A DNA stretch of 7,098 bases. It comes from Gemmataceae bacterium. GTDB taxonomy: Bacteria > Planctomycetota > Planctomycetia > Gemmatales > Gemmataceae. The position numbers and the translations under genes were made by a program. Shown here piece after piece: positions 1 to 6,949 of this stretch (within the stretch, counting starts at the first letter, position 1; each line of letters begins with the position of its first letter). The notes beneath the pieces were generated by a model, which did no database searches, was not told the origin of the DNA, and was given only the letters and a program-made list of their open reading frames with translations. The DNA lies in contig CANLGS010000204.1 in NCBI GenBank assembly GCA_947490035.1, positions 1 through 7,098 on the forward strand. The letters are read 5' to 3'.

Positions 1-1
1 G

Positions 2-2461
2 GGTGGTGAGAGCGGGCCGGTGATCGTCGCGGGGAAGCCGGACAAGAGTTCGCTGTACGAGAAGGTTCACAAGGGCGAGATGCCGCCCGCGAAGAAGGAC
101 GCTCTCACGACCGCCGAAATTGAAACCCTCCGCCGGTGGATCGCGGGCGGCGCGCGGATGCCCGCCGGCGCAGCCGGCGCGCCGACGCAACACGATGTGA
201 TTCCGATCGTGCTGCGCCACTGCACCGCGTGCCACGGCCGGCACAAGCAGGAAGCGGGCCTCGACCTGCGCACGCCGGCCGCGATGCTCCGCGGCGGGAA
301 GTCCGGCCCCGCGATCGCACCCGGCAAGCCCGCGGACAGCCTCGTCGTGAAGCGCGTCGCCGCGGGCGACATGCCGCCCCCGAAGAGGCTTGTGGAGGCG
401 TGCGTGAAGCCGGTCGAGAAGGCCGAACTCGACGCGCTCACGAAGTGGATCGCGGCCGGCGCGCCGGTGGTCGATGTTCCGCCCGACGTCGCGACGACCG
501 CGCCCGACCCGCTCGTCACGGACAAGGACCGCGAGTTCTGGGCGTTCCGCCCGCCGGTGCGGCCGCCGGTTCCGAAAACCAAGACGTCGGCCACCAACCC
601 GATCGACGCCTTCGTCCTCTCGAAACTCGAAGCGAAGGGCCTGGCCCTCTCGCCGCCCGCGGACCGTGCGGCGCTGATGCGCCGCGCGTACTTCGACCTC
701 ACCGGGCTTCCGCCCGACCCGGCCGAGGTGAAGCAGTTTCTTGCGGACGACTCGCCGGCGGCCTACGAAAAACTGATCGACAAGCTCTTGGCGTCGCCGC
801 GGTACGGCGAGCGCTGGGGCCGCTACTGGCTCGACCTCGCCGGCTACGCGGACTCCGAAGGGAAGCGCGAGCAAGACCTGCCGCGCCCGCACGCGTGGCG
901 GTACCGCGACTACGTCATCCGCAGCTTCAACGCCGACAAGCCGTACGACCGCTTCCTGACGGAACAGCTCGCGGGCGACGAACTCGCGGACTACGCGACC
1001 GCGAAAGAGATCACGCCGCAGATTTACGACAACCTCGTCGCGACCGGCTTCCTCCGCATGGCGCCCGACGCGACATGGGCGAACATCACCGGGTTCGTCC
1101 CCGACCGCGTCGAGGTACTGGCCGACGAGATCGACGTACTCGGTTCCGCGGTGCTCGGCCTGACGATGAAGTGCGCCCGGTGCCACACGCACAAGTTCGA
1201 CCCGATCCCGCACCGCGACTACTATCGGCTCGTCGCGATCTTCAAGGGCGCGCTGGACGAGTACGACTGGCTCAAGCCGGAAATCCGACCGGGTATCGGT
1301 CCGGAAAGCATCGATGTTGCCCCGCCGCGCTTGCTCGCGCATGTGACGACGGCCGAGCGCAAAGCGTGGGAGGCGCAGAAGGCGGCCGGCGGCAAGCTCC
1401 CGGAGCCGAAGATTCAAGCGGTGTGGGACCGCGGCGAGCCGTCGCCCACGTACGTCTACCGCCGCGGCGATTACCTGATGCCCGGTGCGCTCGTCGGCCC
1501 CGGCGTGCCGTCCGTTCTGACCGACGGGAAGACGCCGTTCGAGGTGAAACCGCCGTGGCCGGGCGCGAAGCCGACCGGTCGGCGGCTCGCGTTCGCCAGG
1601 TGGGTGACGCAGCCGAACCACCCGCTCACGGCCCGCGTCATGGTGAACCGCATCTGGAAGCACCACTTCGGAACGGGCATCGTGCCGACGCTCGCGAACT
1701 TCGGTAAGGCCGGTGCCCCGCCCACGCACCCCGACCTGCTCGACTGGCTCGCGCGCGAGTTCGTTGATCGCAAGTGGAGTGTCAAGGCGATGCACCGCGT
1801 CATCATGACGAGCGCCGCCTACCGCCAGTCGTCCGCGATCGGCCCGGACGCGAAACGGCTCGATCCGACGAACGCCCTCTACTCGCGTGCGCCGCTCGTT
1901 CGCCTGGACGCGGAAGCGCTGTACGATTCGCTCCTGTTGGTCGCGGGCAGACTGGACGAAACCCGCGGCGGCCCGGGTGACGCGGTGCAGGCGCGCAAAG
2001 ACGGGCTCGTCATACCGACCGGTAGCGCGAAGGGTTGGCGGCGGCTCGTCTACGTTCAGCAGACGCGGAAACTGCTGCCGACGCTCGCGGAGACGTTCGA
2101 CTTCCCGCAGCTCAACCCGAACTGCATCGAGCGCCGCGATTCGACGGTCGCCCCGCAGGCGCTTCACCTGATGAACAACGGGATGGTGGAGCAACTCGCC
2201 GCCGATTTCGCGAAGCGCGTGAAGCGCGATGCCGGTGGCGACCGCGCGAAGCAGATCGACGCGGTGTACCTGATCGCGCTAAGCCGTCTGCCGACCGATG
2301 AGGAGAACCAGCTCGGGCGCGACACACTCCGCGAACTGTTCGCGGTGTGGGATAAGCAACTCGCGGCGAGCAAGCCTTCCACTGACGCACTCGAACTGAA
2401 AGTGCTGACGACCTACTGCCACGCGATCATGAACTCCGCCGCGTTCCTGTATGTGGATTGA
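2..2461 (+). CDS. PSCyt1-DUF1549-DUF1553 planctomycete cytochrome-type protein (5' partial)
   Basis: Large exported protein of the planctomycete-specific cytochrome class, about 819 residues visible. The reading frame is open to the left edge (GGESGP precedes the GTG at 20), so the true start, signal peptide and first haem motif lie outside the window; the GTG at 20 is not the start. Domains in order: the tail of one PSCyt1 domain (2-140, ending in EMPPAKK and RRWIAGGA); a second, complete PSCyt1 with haem motif CTACH at 221-235 and the same GDMPP...KWIAAGA ending; DUF1549 (PSCyt2) at about 530-1260 with a second CxxCH, CARCH, at 1172-1186 followed by THKFDPI; and DUF1553 (PSD1) at about 1560-2440 with NHPLTARVMVNRIWKHHFG. 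Such proteins are thought to bind haem c and act in the periplasm or at the cell surface, often proposed in polysaccharide breakdown; the reaction is not established. The linker between DUF1549 and DUF1553 is short, with no obvious LamG-like insert. The DUF1501 gene follows after 10 bases, the usual partner. Confidence 0.93.
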   Translation, partial: GGESGPVIVAGKPDKSSLYEKVHKGEMPPAKKDALTTAEIETLRRWIAGGARMPAGAAGAPTQHDVIPIVLRHCTACHGRHKQEAGLDLRTPAAMLRGGKSGPAIAPGKPADSLVVKRVAAGDMPPPKRLVEACVKPVEKAELDALTKWIAAGAPVVDVPPDVATTAPDPLVTDKDREFWAFRPPVRPPVPKTKTSATNPIDAFVLSKLEAKGLALSPPADRAALMRRAYFDLTGLPPDPAEVKQFLADDSPAAYEKLIDKLLASPRYGERWGRYWLDLAGYADSEGKREQDLPRPHAWRYRDYVIRSFNADKPYDRFLTEQLAGDELADYATAKEITPQIYDNLVATGFLRMAPDATWANITGFVPDRVEVLADEIDVLGSAVLGLTMKCARCHTHKFDPIPHRDYYRLVAIFKGALDEYDWLKPEIRPGIGPESIDVAPPRLLAHVTTAERKAWEAQKAAGGKLPEPKIQAVWDRGEPSPTYVYRRGDYLMPGALVGPGVPSVLTDGKTPFEVKPPWPGAKPTGRRLAFARWVTQPNHPLTARVMVNRIWKHHFGTGIVPTLANFGKAGAPPTHPDLLDWLAREFVDRKWSVKAMHRVIMTSAAYRQSSAIGPDAKRLDPTNALYSRAPLVRLDAEALYDSLLLVAGRLDETRGGPGDAVQARKDGLVIPTGSAKGWRRLVYVQQTRKLLPTLAETFDFPQLNPNCIERRDSTVAPQALHLMNNGMVEQLAADFAKRVKRDAGGDRAKQIDAVYLIALSRLPTDEENQLGRDTLRELFAVWDKQLAASKPSTDALELKVLTTYCHAIMNSAAFLYVD

Positions 2462-2463
2462 GG
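2460..2463 (+). promoter_or_regulatory. Ribosome binding site that decides the DUF1501 start
   Basis: GAGG overlaps the stop codon of the upstream gene and lies 8 bases before the ATG at 2472. This favours that ATG over the earlier in-frame ATG at 2451, which lies inside the end of the upstream gene. Placing the site on the upstream stop suggests that translation is handed from one gene to the next. Confidence 0.6.
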
Positions 2464-2471
2464 TTGCGATA

Positions 2472-3887
2472 ATGGAATCGCCTTTCACCCGTCGCGACCT
2501 GTTCCGCAACGTGCCCGGCGGCATCGCCTTCGCCGCGCTCGCGTCGCTGCTCCGCGCAGGCGACGCGCCGCCCGCCGACCTCAGGCCGCGAAAGCCGCAC
2601 TTCGACGCGAAGGCGAAGGGCGTCATTCATCTGTTCCAGAACGGCGGCCCGTCGCAGATGGATCTGTTCGACCCGAAGCCCGAACTCGACAAGCACCACG
2701 GAAAGAGCTACGCGGACAAGCTCGCGGGCGAGATCGAGTTCGTGGGCGCCGCCGGCGCGATCATGCGCAGCCCGTTCAAGTTTGCCAAGCACGGCAAGTG
2801 CGGTGCCGACGTGTCCGACGCGATGCCGCACCTCGCGACCGTCGTGGACGACCTCACGTTCCTCCGCGGGATGCACACGACGAACATCACGCACGAGCCG
2901 GCCGTGTACATGATCCAGTCGGGGAAGATCACGCCCGGCCGCCCGACGCTCGGCGCGTGGGTCACATACGGCCTCGGCAGCATAAACCAGAACCTGCCCG
3001 CGTACGTCGTACTCGACGACCCGAAGGGGCTTCCGGTGAACGGCGTGGAGAACTGGCAGTCCGGGTTCCTGCCGCCACAGTTCCAGGGCACGCGGTTCCG
3101 CTCCACCGGTTCGCCGGTGCTGAACCTCAAGCCCGACGCCGCGCGCCCCGCGAACGTCGCGAAGGCCGAATCGGAACTGCTGTCGCAGTTGGACGCGATT
3201 CACAAGCGCGACCGGCCCAACCAACCGACACTCGACGCCCGCATCGCGAGTTATGAACTGGCTGGCCGGATGCAACTCGAAGCCACAGACGCACTCGACA
3301 TCTCGCAGGAACCGCTGCGGATTCAGGAGATGTACGGCATCGGGCGCGAACCGACGGACTCTTACGGGCGCCGGTGCCTGATCGCGCGTCGCTTGATCGA
3401 ACGCGGCGTCAGGTTCGTGCAACTTTACATCAACAGTCACATTTGGGACACGCACTACAATATCGCGACCGAACTGAAGTCGGCGTGCGACCGCACCGAC
3501 AAACCCACGGCGGCACTCCTGCGCGACCTCAAGCAGCGTGGTCTGCTCGATAGCACGCTGGTCGTGTGGGGTGGCGAGTTCGGGCGGCTCCCCATTGCTC
3601 AACTCACACAGGACAAGGATGAGCGGAAGGCAGGGCGTGACCACAACAAGAACGCGTTCTGCACGTGGATGGCCGGTGGCGGCACGAAACCCGGCCTCAC
3701 CTACGGCGTAACCGACGAACTCGGTCTGAAGGCGGTGGAAGGCCGCGTGAGCGTCCGCGACTGGCACGCGACCATCTTGCACCTGCTCGGCATGAGTCAC
3801 GAGCAACTCTTCATCGAGCAACACGGACTGAAGGAAAAGCTCACCGGCGTCGAGGAGGCGAAGGTAGTGAAAGGAGTACTCGCGTGA
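2472..3887 (+). CDS. DUF1501 family exported protein
   Basis: A 471-residue DUF1501 protein, a family distantly related to the alkaline phosphatase/sulfatase fold. Its reaction is not established. The N-terminus carries a Tat-like signal, TRRDLF at residues 6-11 followed by a hydrophobic stretch to about residue 28, which predicts export in folded form. Family hallmarks are HLFQNGGPSQMDLFDPKP (53-70), WGGEFGR (366-372), GRDH (388-391), WMAGGG (399-404) and DWHATILHLLG (430-440). The acidic and histidine residues in these motifs sit where metal ligands would be expected. The protein has Gln where many members have His in GGPSHxD; I recall this as a common variant. The start at 2472 fits the Shine-Dalgarno at 2460-2463 and the position of the Tat motif; a start at 2451 would only add MWIEVAI. 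The gene lies 10 bases after its usual DUF1553 partner, so the two are probably co-transcribed and act together outside the cytoplasm. Length is normal for the family. Confidence 0.93.
   Translation: MESPFTRRDLFRNVPGGIAFAALASLLRAGDAPPADLRPRKPHFDAKAKGVIHLFQNGGPSQMDLFDPKPELDKHHGKSYADKLAGEIEFVGAAGAIMRSPFKFAKHGKCGADVSDAMPHLATVVDDLTFLRGMHTTNITHEPAVYMIQSGKITPGRPTLGAWVTYGLGSINQNLPAYVVLDDPKGLPVNGVENWQSGFLPPQFQGTRFRSTGSPVLNLKPDAARPANVAKAESELLSQLDAIHKRDRPNQPTLDARIASYELAGRMQLEATDALDISQEPLRIQEMYGIGREPTDSYGRRCLIARRLIERGVRFVQLYINSHIWDTHYNIATELKSACDRTDKPTAALLRDLKQRGLLDSTLVVWGGEFGRLPIAQLTQDKDERKAGRDHNKNAFCTWMAGGGTKPGLTYGVTDELGLKAVEGRVSVRDWHATILHLLGMSHEQLFIEQHGLKEKLTGVEEAKVVKGVLA
3872..3876 (+). promoter_or_regulatory. 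Ribosome binding site for the GTG start at 3884
   Basis: AGGAG, 7 bases before the GTG at 3884 and inside the last codons of the DUF1501 gene. It supports the GTG start, for which no upstream ATG gives a sensible alternative, and the GTGA start/stop overlap. Confidence 0.65.
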
Positions 3888-4612
3888 CGGAAGCGGAGTG
3901 GGTTGGGAGCAACGATCCCGAGAAACTGTTCGATTTCACTCGGGGGCGGTTCAGCAACAGAAAATATCGTCTGTTCGCGTGCGCCTGTGTGCGTCGAGTT
4001 GCGCATCTCCTCCGAGATGCGCGCGCCAGCGCGGTGTTGGAGTTTGCTGAGCGAATGGCCGACCGTCGCGCTCGCGGTCGAGCGGCAGTGGAAGAGGCCG
4101 CTTCAACAGCGTTCCAAGAATGTTACGGACGAGACCAGACGAGAATGACCGCGGCTGAACTGCTCGCGCATTTGGCCGAATGGCATGCGATTCATGTAGC
4201 GAAAGATTGCGTATGGGATGATGCGTTTGTAGCGGCATCCCGCGCTCATGGTGGGGCTAGATTGGCCTCTGCATTCCCGAAATGCGAAATACCAGAAACG
4301 CCGACGCAGTACCCACATGACAAATGGGCGAAGATGGATGAAGAGAAGCCCCCACAGGTCTTGCTTCTCCGCGACATCTTCGGGAACCTGTTCCGGCCGG
4401 TCGTCGCCGATCCCGCGTGGCTCACTGACACCGCGATGTCACTCGCGCGGCAGATGTACGAGTCGCGCGACTTCAGCGCGATGCCCATTCTCGCGGACGC
4501 ACTTCAGGACGCGGGCTGCGACAACACCGACATCCTCGATCATTGCCGCGATGCGAATGCGGCGCACGTTCGCGGGTGCTGGGTCGTGGACTTGGTATTG
4601 GGAAAAGAGTAA
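3884..4612 (+). CDS. Gemmata-type paralogue-family protein of unknown function (TEAEW...GCWVVDLVLGKE)
   Basis: A 242-residue protein without a signal peptide or membrane segment, so probably cytosolic. It starts at GTG 3884, overlapping the DUF1501 stop by four bases, with AGGAG 7 bases upstream. From memory of Gemmata genomes it belongs to a large family of similar short proteins: a conserved head (TEAEW, then NRKYRLFACACVRRVAHLL at residues 25-43), a variable middle, and a conserved tail (RDIFGNLFRPV, DPAWLT, LARQMYESRDFSAMPILADAL and HVRGCWVVDLVLGKE). I know of no demonstrated function. The head has Cys33 and Cys35 where relatives often have a Cys-Cys-Arg-Arg run. The tail has Cys212, His220, Cys221, His228 and Cys232 close together, which could be metal ligands, though this is only inference. 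The middle (about 4141-4320) is much less GC-rich than the ends. The position inside a DUF1553/DUF1501 operon may reflect insertion of a family copy rather than a shared task. The gene itself is near certain; its role is unknown. Confidence 0.85.
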   Translation: MTEAEWVGSNDPEKLFDFTRGRFSNRKYRLFACACVRRVAHLLRDARASAVLEFAERMADRRARGRAAVEEAASTAFQECYGRDQTRMTAAELLAHLAEWHAIHVAKDCVWDDAFVAASRAHGGARLASAFPKCEIPETPTQYPHDKWAKMDEEKPPQVLLLRDIFGNLFRPVVADPAWLTDTAMSLARQMYESRDFSAMPILADALQDAGCDNTDILDHCRDANAAHVRGCWVVDLVLGKE

Positions 4613-4664
4613 GGCAACTTCTCGAACCTTCGGGCGGAACACGACGAACGGACGGGCCTCTCCC

Positions 4665-5657
4665 ATGCCCACCGACTGCCGCGACTTCGGCTACACCGCG
4701 AACGACCGCTGGGCGAAACTCCCGCCCGGCTTCGGCTGGAAGGAAGTCGCCGCGGTCGCCACCGACTCGCGCGACCGCGTGTTCGTGTTCAGTCGCGGCG
4801 AACACCCGCTCATGGTGTTCGACCCTAATGGTACGCTCGTCGCGGAGTGGGACGCGTCGATGTTCGTCCGGCCGCACGGCATCACCATCGGCCCCGACGA
4901 TTGCGTCTACTGCACCGACGATATGGGCCACACGGTTCGGAAGTTCTCGCCCAACGGCGAGTTGCTGTTCACGCTCGGCACGCACGCACAGCCATCCGAC
5001 ACCGGCGCGACGAGTATCGACTTCCGTACCATCAAGTACGCCGGGCCGCCGTTCCACTACCCCACGAACCTCGCGGTCGCTCCGGGCGGCGAACTGTACG
5101 TCACCGACGGCTACGGTAACGCTCGCGTCCACGTCTTCGGCACCGACGGGCGGTTGCTGTTCTCGTGGGGCGAACCGGGAAGTGGGCCGGGGCAGTTCCG
5201 CGTGCCGCACGGGATCGCGATTGACCGCGACGGCGTCGTGTACGTCGCGGACCGCGAGAACAGCCGCATTCAACTTTTCACGCCGAAGGGCGAGTTCCTC
5301 TCCGAGTGGACCGGCCTCGCGCGGCCGTCGCAACTTTTCATCGACCGGAGCGGCAAGTTCTACGTCGCGGAGTTGGGCTACCGCGCCGGGATGTGGCCGG
5401 GCACCGCGCCGCCCGCGCCGGACGCCACCGGCGGGCGGGTCAGCGTGTTCGACGCGGAGCACAACCTCCTCGCCCGTTGGGGCGGCGGGAGCAACCCGAC
5501 CGCGCCGGGAGACTTCTTCGCGCCCCACGACATTTGCGTCGATTCGCGGGGCAGCGTGTACGTGTCGGAAGTGACGTGGTCCGCGGGCGGAAGTCGCGGG
5601 CTGGTACCGCCGGACTGTCACGCGCTCCAGAAGTTCACGTTAGAGGGCGACACATGA
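4665..5657 (+). CDS. NHL-repeat beta-propeller, peptidyl-alpha-hydroxyglycine alpha-amidating lyase (PAL)-like
   Basis: A 330-residue six-bladed propeller built from NHL repeats (blades near residues 29-54, 68-96, 132-160, 179-206, 221-263 and 286-325). It resembles the PAL domain of animal PAM, which splits peptidyl-alpha-hydroxyglycine into a peptide amide and glyoxylate. By eye against the rat PAL sequence as I remember it, the active-site set is present: three zinc histidines His71 (RPHG), His182 (VPHG) and His288 (APHD); the catalytic Tyr150 (TDGYGNAR, rat SDGYCNSR); Arg44 (SRGEH, rat HRGDH); Arg197 (ADRENSR, rat ADRENGR); and the calcium-site Asp289. The animal disulfide cysteines are largely absent. 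No signal peptide is visible, so a cytosolic location is likely, unlike animal PAL. ATG 4665 is the only reasonable start; its Shine-Dalgarno is weak (GGACGGG at 4650-4656). The gap to the upstream gene is 52 bases, and the stop overlaps the next start (ATGA). No PHM-like monooxygenase is nearby, so the real substrate may not be a peptide. It could instead be a non-enzymatic NHL scaffold, but the conserved residues argue against that. Confidence 0.85.
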   Translation: MPTDCRDFGYTANDRWAKLPPGFGWKEVAAVATDSRDRVFVFSRGEHPLMVFDPNGTLVAEWDASMFVRPHGITIGPDDCVYCTDDMGHTVRKFSPNGELLFTLGTHAQPSDTGATSIDFRTIKYAGPPFHYPTNLAVAPGGELYVTDGYGNARVHVFGTDGRLLFSWGEPGSGPGQFRVPHGIAIDRDGVVYVADRENSRIQLFTPKGEFLSEWTGLARPSQLFIDRSGKFYVAELGYRAGMWPGTAPPAPDATGGRVSVFDAEHNLLARWGGGSNPTAPGDFFAPHDICVDSRGSVYVSEVTWSAGGSRGLVPPDCHALQKFTLEGDT

Positions 5658-6748
5658 AAGCTTGGCGATTCCACGCGTTCGGCGACATGCGCCTCGACGA
5701 CATTCCCGAACCCGCGTGCGGGGCGGGGCACGTTATCGTTGAGCCGATCTGCGTTCAGCCGAGCGTCACCGAGGCGCAACTCGCGCAGGGCATCCCCACG
5801 CTCGCCTACGACCGCGTGAAGCGGCGGCTCGAAGCGGAAGCCCCGCTTCAGCTTTTCGGGCACGAGTTCTGCGCGCGGGTGCTCGAAGTCGGGCCGGGCG
5901 TGAGTCGCGTGAAGGCCGGCGATCGCGTCGCGGCGCGGGCGAAACTTCCGTGCGGCGAATGCCGGATGTGCCTCTCCGAGCGCAGCGCGCTCTGTCGCAA
6001 AGGGCCGGTCATTGGCTTCGACTTGCCGGGTTGCTTCGCGGAGCGGGCGCGCATTCCCGAATGCGCTCTCACCCTCGTGGACGACCGCATCTCCGACGGC
6101 GAGGCCGCGTGCCTTCAGTCGCTCAGCGACAGCGTCGCGGCGGTCGAAACGGCCGAACTGCGGGTGGCGGATACCGTCGCGATCTTCGGGCAGGGGAGCA
6201 TGGGGCTGGAGTGCCTTCAGATTGCACGCATCAGCGGCGCGGGGAAAATCATCACCGTCGACGTGCGCGAGGAAGCGTGCGCGATGTCGCGCGAACTCGG
6301 CGCGGACCACGCGCTCAACGCGAAGGAGTGCGACCCGGTGGCCGCGATCCGCGATCTCACCGAAGGCAACGGCGCGGACGTGGTATTCGAGTGCGCCGGC
6401 GGCAGCCCGAAACAGGGGCTGGCCGGGAATCAGTCGCTCCTGAGCGCGCTCGACGCGGTCCGCAGCGGCGGGAAGATCATCGGCGTGTCGTGGTTCGGCG
6501 GCCCGCTCGAACTGAACATCGACGTGCTACGCGAGCGCAGCCTGCGGTACCTGTTCCCGGACATCAGCACGCTCGGCCACCTCGAACACACGGTGCGGTT
6601 GGTCGCATCCGAGCGCGTGCGCCTGAAGCCCACGATCACGCACGTCTTGAACGGCATCGGCGCGGTTCCGCGAGCGTTTGAGATTACCGCGAACAAGGGG
6701 AAGTACAAGGCGATCAACCCCGCGCAGGTGATGATGCACAATAACTGA
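5654..6748 (+). CDS. Zinc-type medium-chain dehydrogenase (MDR superfamily), altered catalytic-zinc site
   Basis: A 364-residue cytosolic MDR oxidoreductase. The N-terminal GroES-like domain has GHE at 69-71 and GDRVA at 89-93. The structural-zinc lobe has all four cysteines (100, 103, 106, 114). The Rossmann domain has GQGSMG at 179-184, and the second strand ends in TVDVREE (Asp203), which favours NAD+ over NADP+. A GGKIIGVSWFGG strand (272-283) and the usual C-terminal catalytic segment follow. Oddly, the canonical CGTDxH motif reads SVTEAQ at 37-42, putting Ser where the first catalytic-zinc Cys should be, and Gln155 sits where sorbitol-dehydrogenase-type enzymes have the Glu of EPL. About 32 residues separate Ser37 from His70, more than the usual 20-25. 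The ATG at 5654 overlaps the stop of the PAL-like gene (ATGA), with GAGGG at 5643-5647, 6 bases upstream. Substrate unknown. The coupling suggests it works with the propeller protein, perhaps on the same metabolite. Confidence 0.92.
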   Translation: MKAWRFHAFGDMRLDDIPEPACGAGHVIVEPICVQPSVTEAQLAQGIPTLAYDRVKRRLEAEAPLQLFGHEFCARVLEVGPGVSRVKAGDRVAARAKLPCGECRMCLSERSALCRKGPVIGFDLPGCFAERARIPECALTLVDDRISDGEAACLQSLSDSVAAVETAELRVADTVAIFGQGSMGLECLQIARISGAGKIITVDVREEACAMSRELGADHALNAKECDPVAAIRDLTEGNGADVVFECAGGSPKQGLAGNQSLLSALDAVRSGGKIIGVSWFGGPLELNIDVLRERSLRYLFPDISTLGHLEHTVRLVASERVRLKPTITHVLNGIGAVPRAFEITANKGKYKAINPAQVMMHNN

Positions 6749-6830
6749 CGCTGCGCCCCGGTCCGTCGTTGCGATATCATGAACCACCCCCCGGTATCGT
6801 CCGCCATCCCGAACTCTCCCCAAGGTCGCA
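6749..6830 (+). other. Intergenic gap between the dehydrogenase gene and the broken secreted-protein gene
   Basis: This 82-base gap is the longest in the window. It carries AAGG at 6822-6825, 5 bases before the ATG at 6831, as a plausible ribosome binding site. A TATCAT at 6775-6780 could be a -10 element, but no good -35 lies at the right spacing. No clear terminator hairpin is seen. Confidence 0.4.
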
Positions 6831-6949
6831 ATGCACTCCTCCCGCATCGCCGCGCTGTTCGCGTTATTTACCCTCGGTTACGTGGCGTTGGCCGCCGACC
6901 CCGCCGTGAATCCGAAGGCGGTCACGGAACCCACCCTGCCCGACGGCAC
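6831..6949 (+). pseudogene. 5' fragment of a secreted-protein gene, interrupted by an insertion sequence
   Basis: Begins MHSSRIAALFALF and shows a classic Sec signal peptide: a basic residue at position 5, a hydrophobic core at 6-18, and ALA at 19-21 before the likely cleavage, leading into ADPAVNPKAVTEPTLPDGT. Codon use is typical of the neighbours up to about residue 40. After that the frame enters sequence that belongs to an insertion sequence, where it continues by chance to a stop at 7038-7040. The rest of the gene is not in the window, so the original product cannot be named. AAGG at 6822-6825 supports the start. It may have been a sixth gene after the operon or a separate unit, since 82 bases precede it. 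Confidence 0.65.

Noticed and set aside
136..1707. Long + strand open frame of 523 codons inside the DUF1553 gene
   Set aside because: An out-of-frame shadow, very rich in Arg, with no motifs; the frame from position 2 carries all the family signatures.
2451..2471. Alternative ATG start for the DUF1501 protein
   Set aside because: It lies inside the upstream gene and adds residues before the Tat motif; ATG 2472 has GAGG 8 bases upstream.
2427..3824. Long open frame of 465 codons on the - strand, antisense to the DUF1501 gene
   Set aside because: It mirrors the DUF1501 frame in GC-rich DNA, gives an Arg/Val-rich protein with no recognisable domain, and has no operon context.
4623..4632. CGAACCTTCG mini-palindrome after the paralogue-family gene
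   Set aside because: The loop is two bases and the stem four; too small for a terminator hairpin, and no T-run follows.
5271..5340. CAACTTTTCA repeated exactly at 5271-5280 and 5331-5340
   Set aside because: The copies encode QLF in successive propeller blades and reflect the protein repeat rather than a DNA element.
4473..5621. Open frame of 382 codons on the - strand opposite the PAL-like gene
   Set aside because: Low-complexity Arg/Ala/Val product with no domain; the + strand frame is clearly a beta-propeller.
6775..6780. TATCAT as a promoter -10 box for the 6831 gene
   Set aside because: No convincing -35 box at 16-18 bases upstream; kept only as a remark on the gap.
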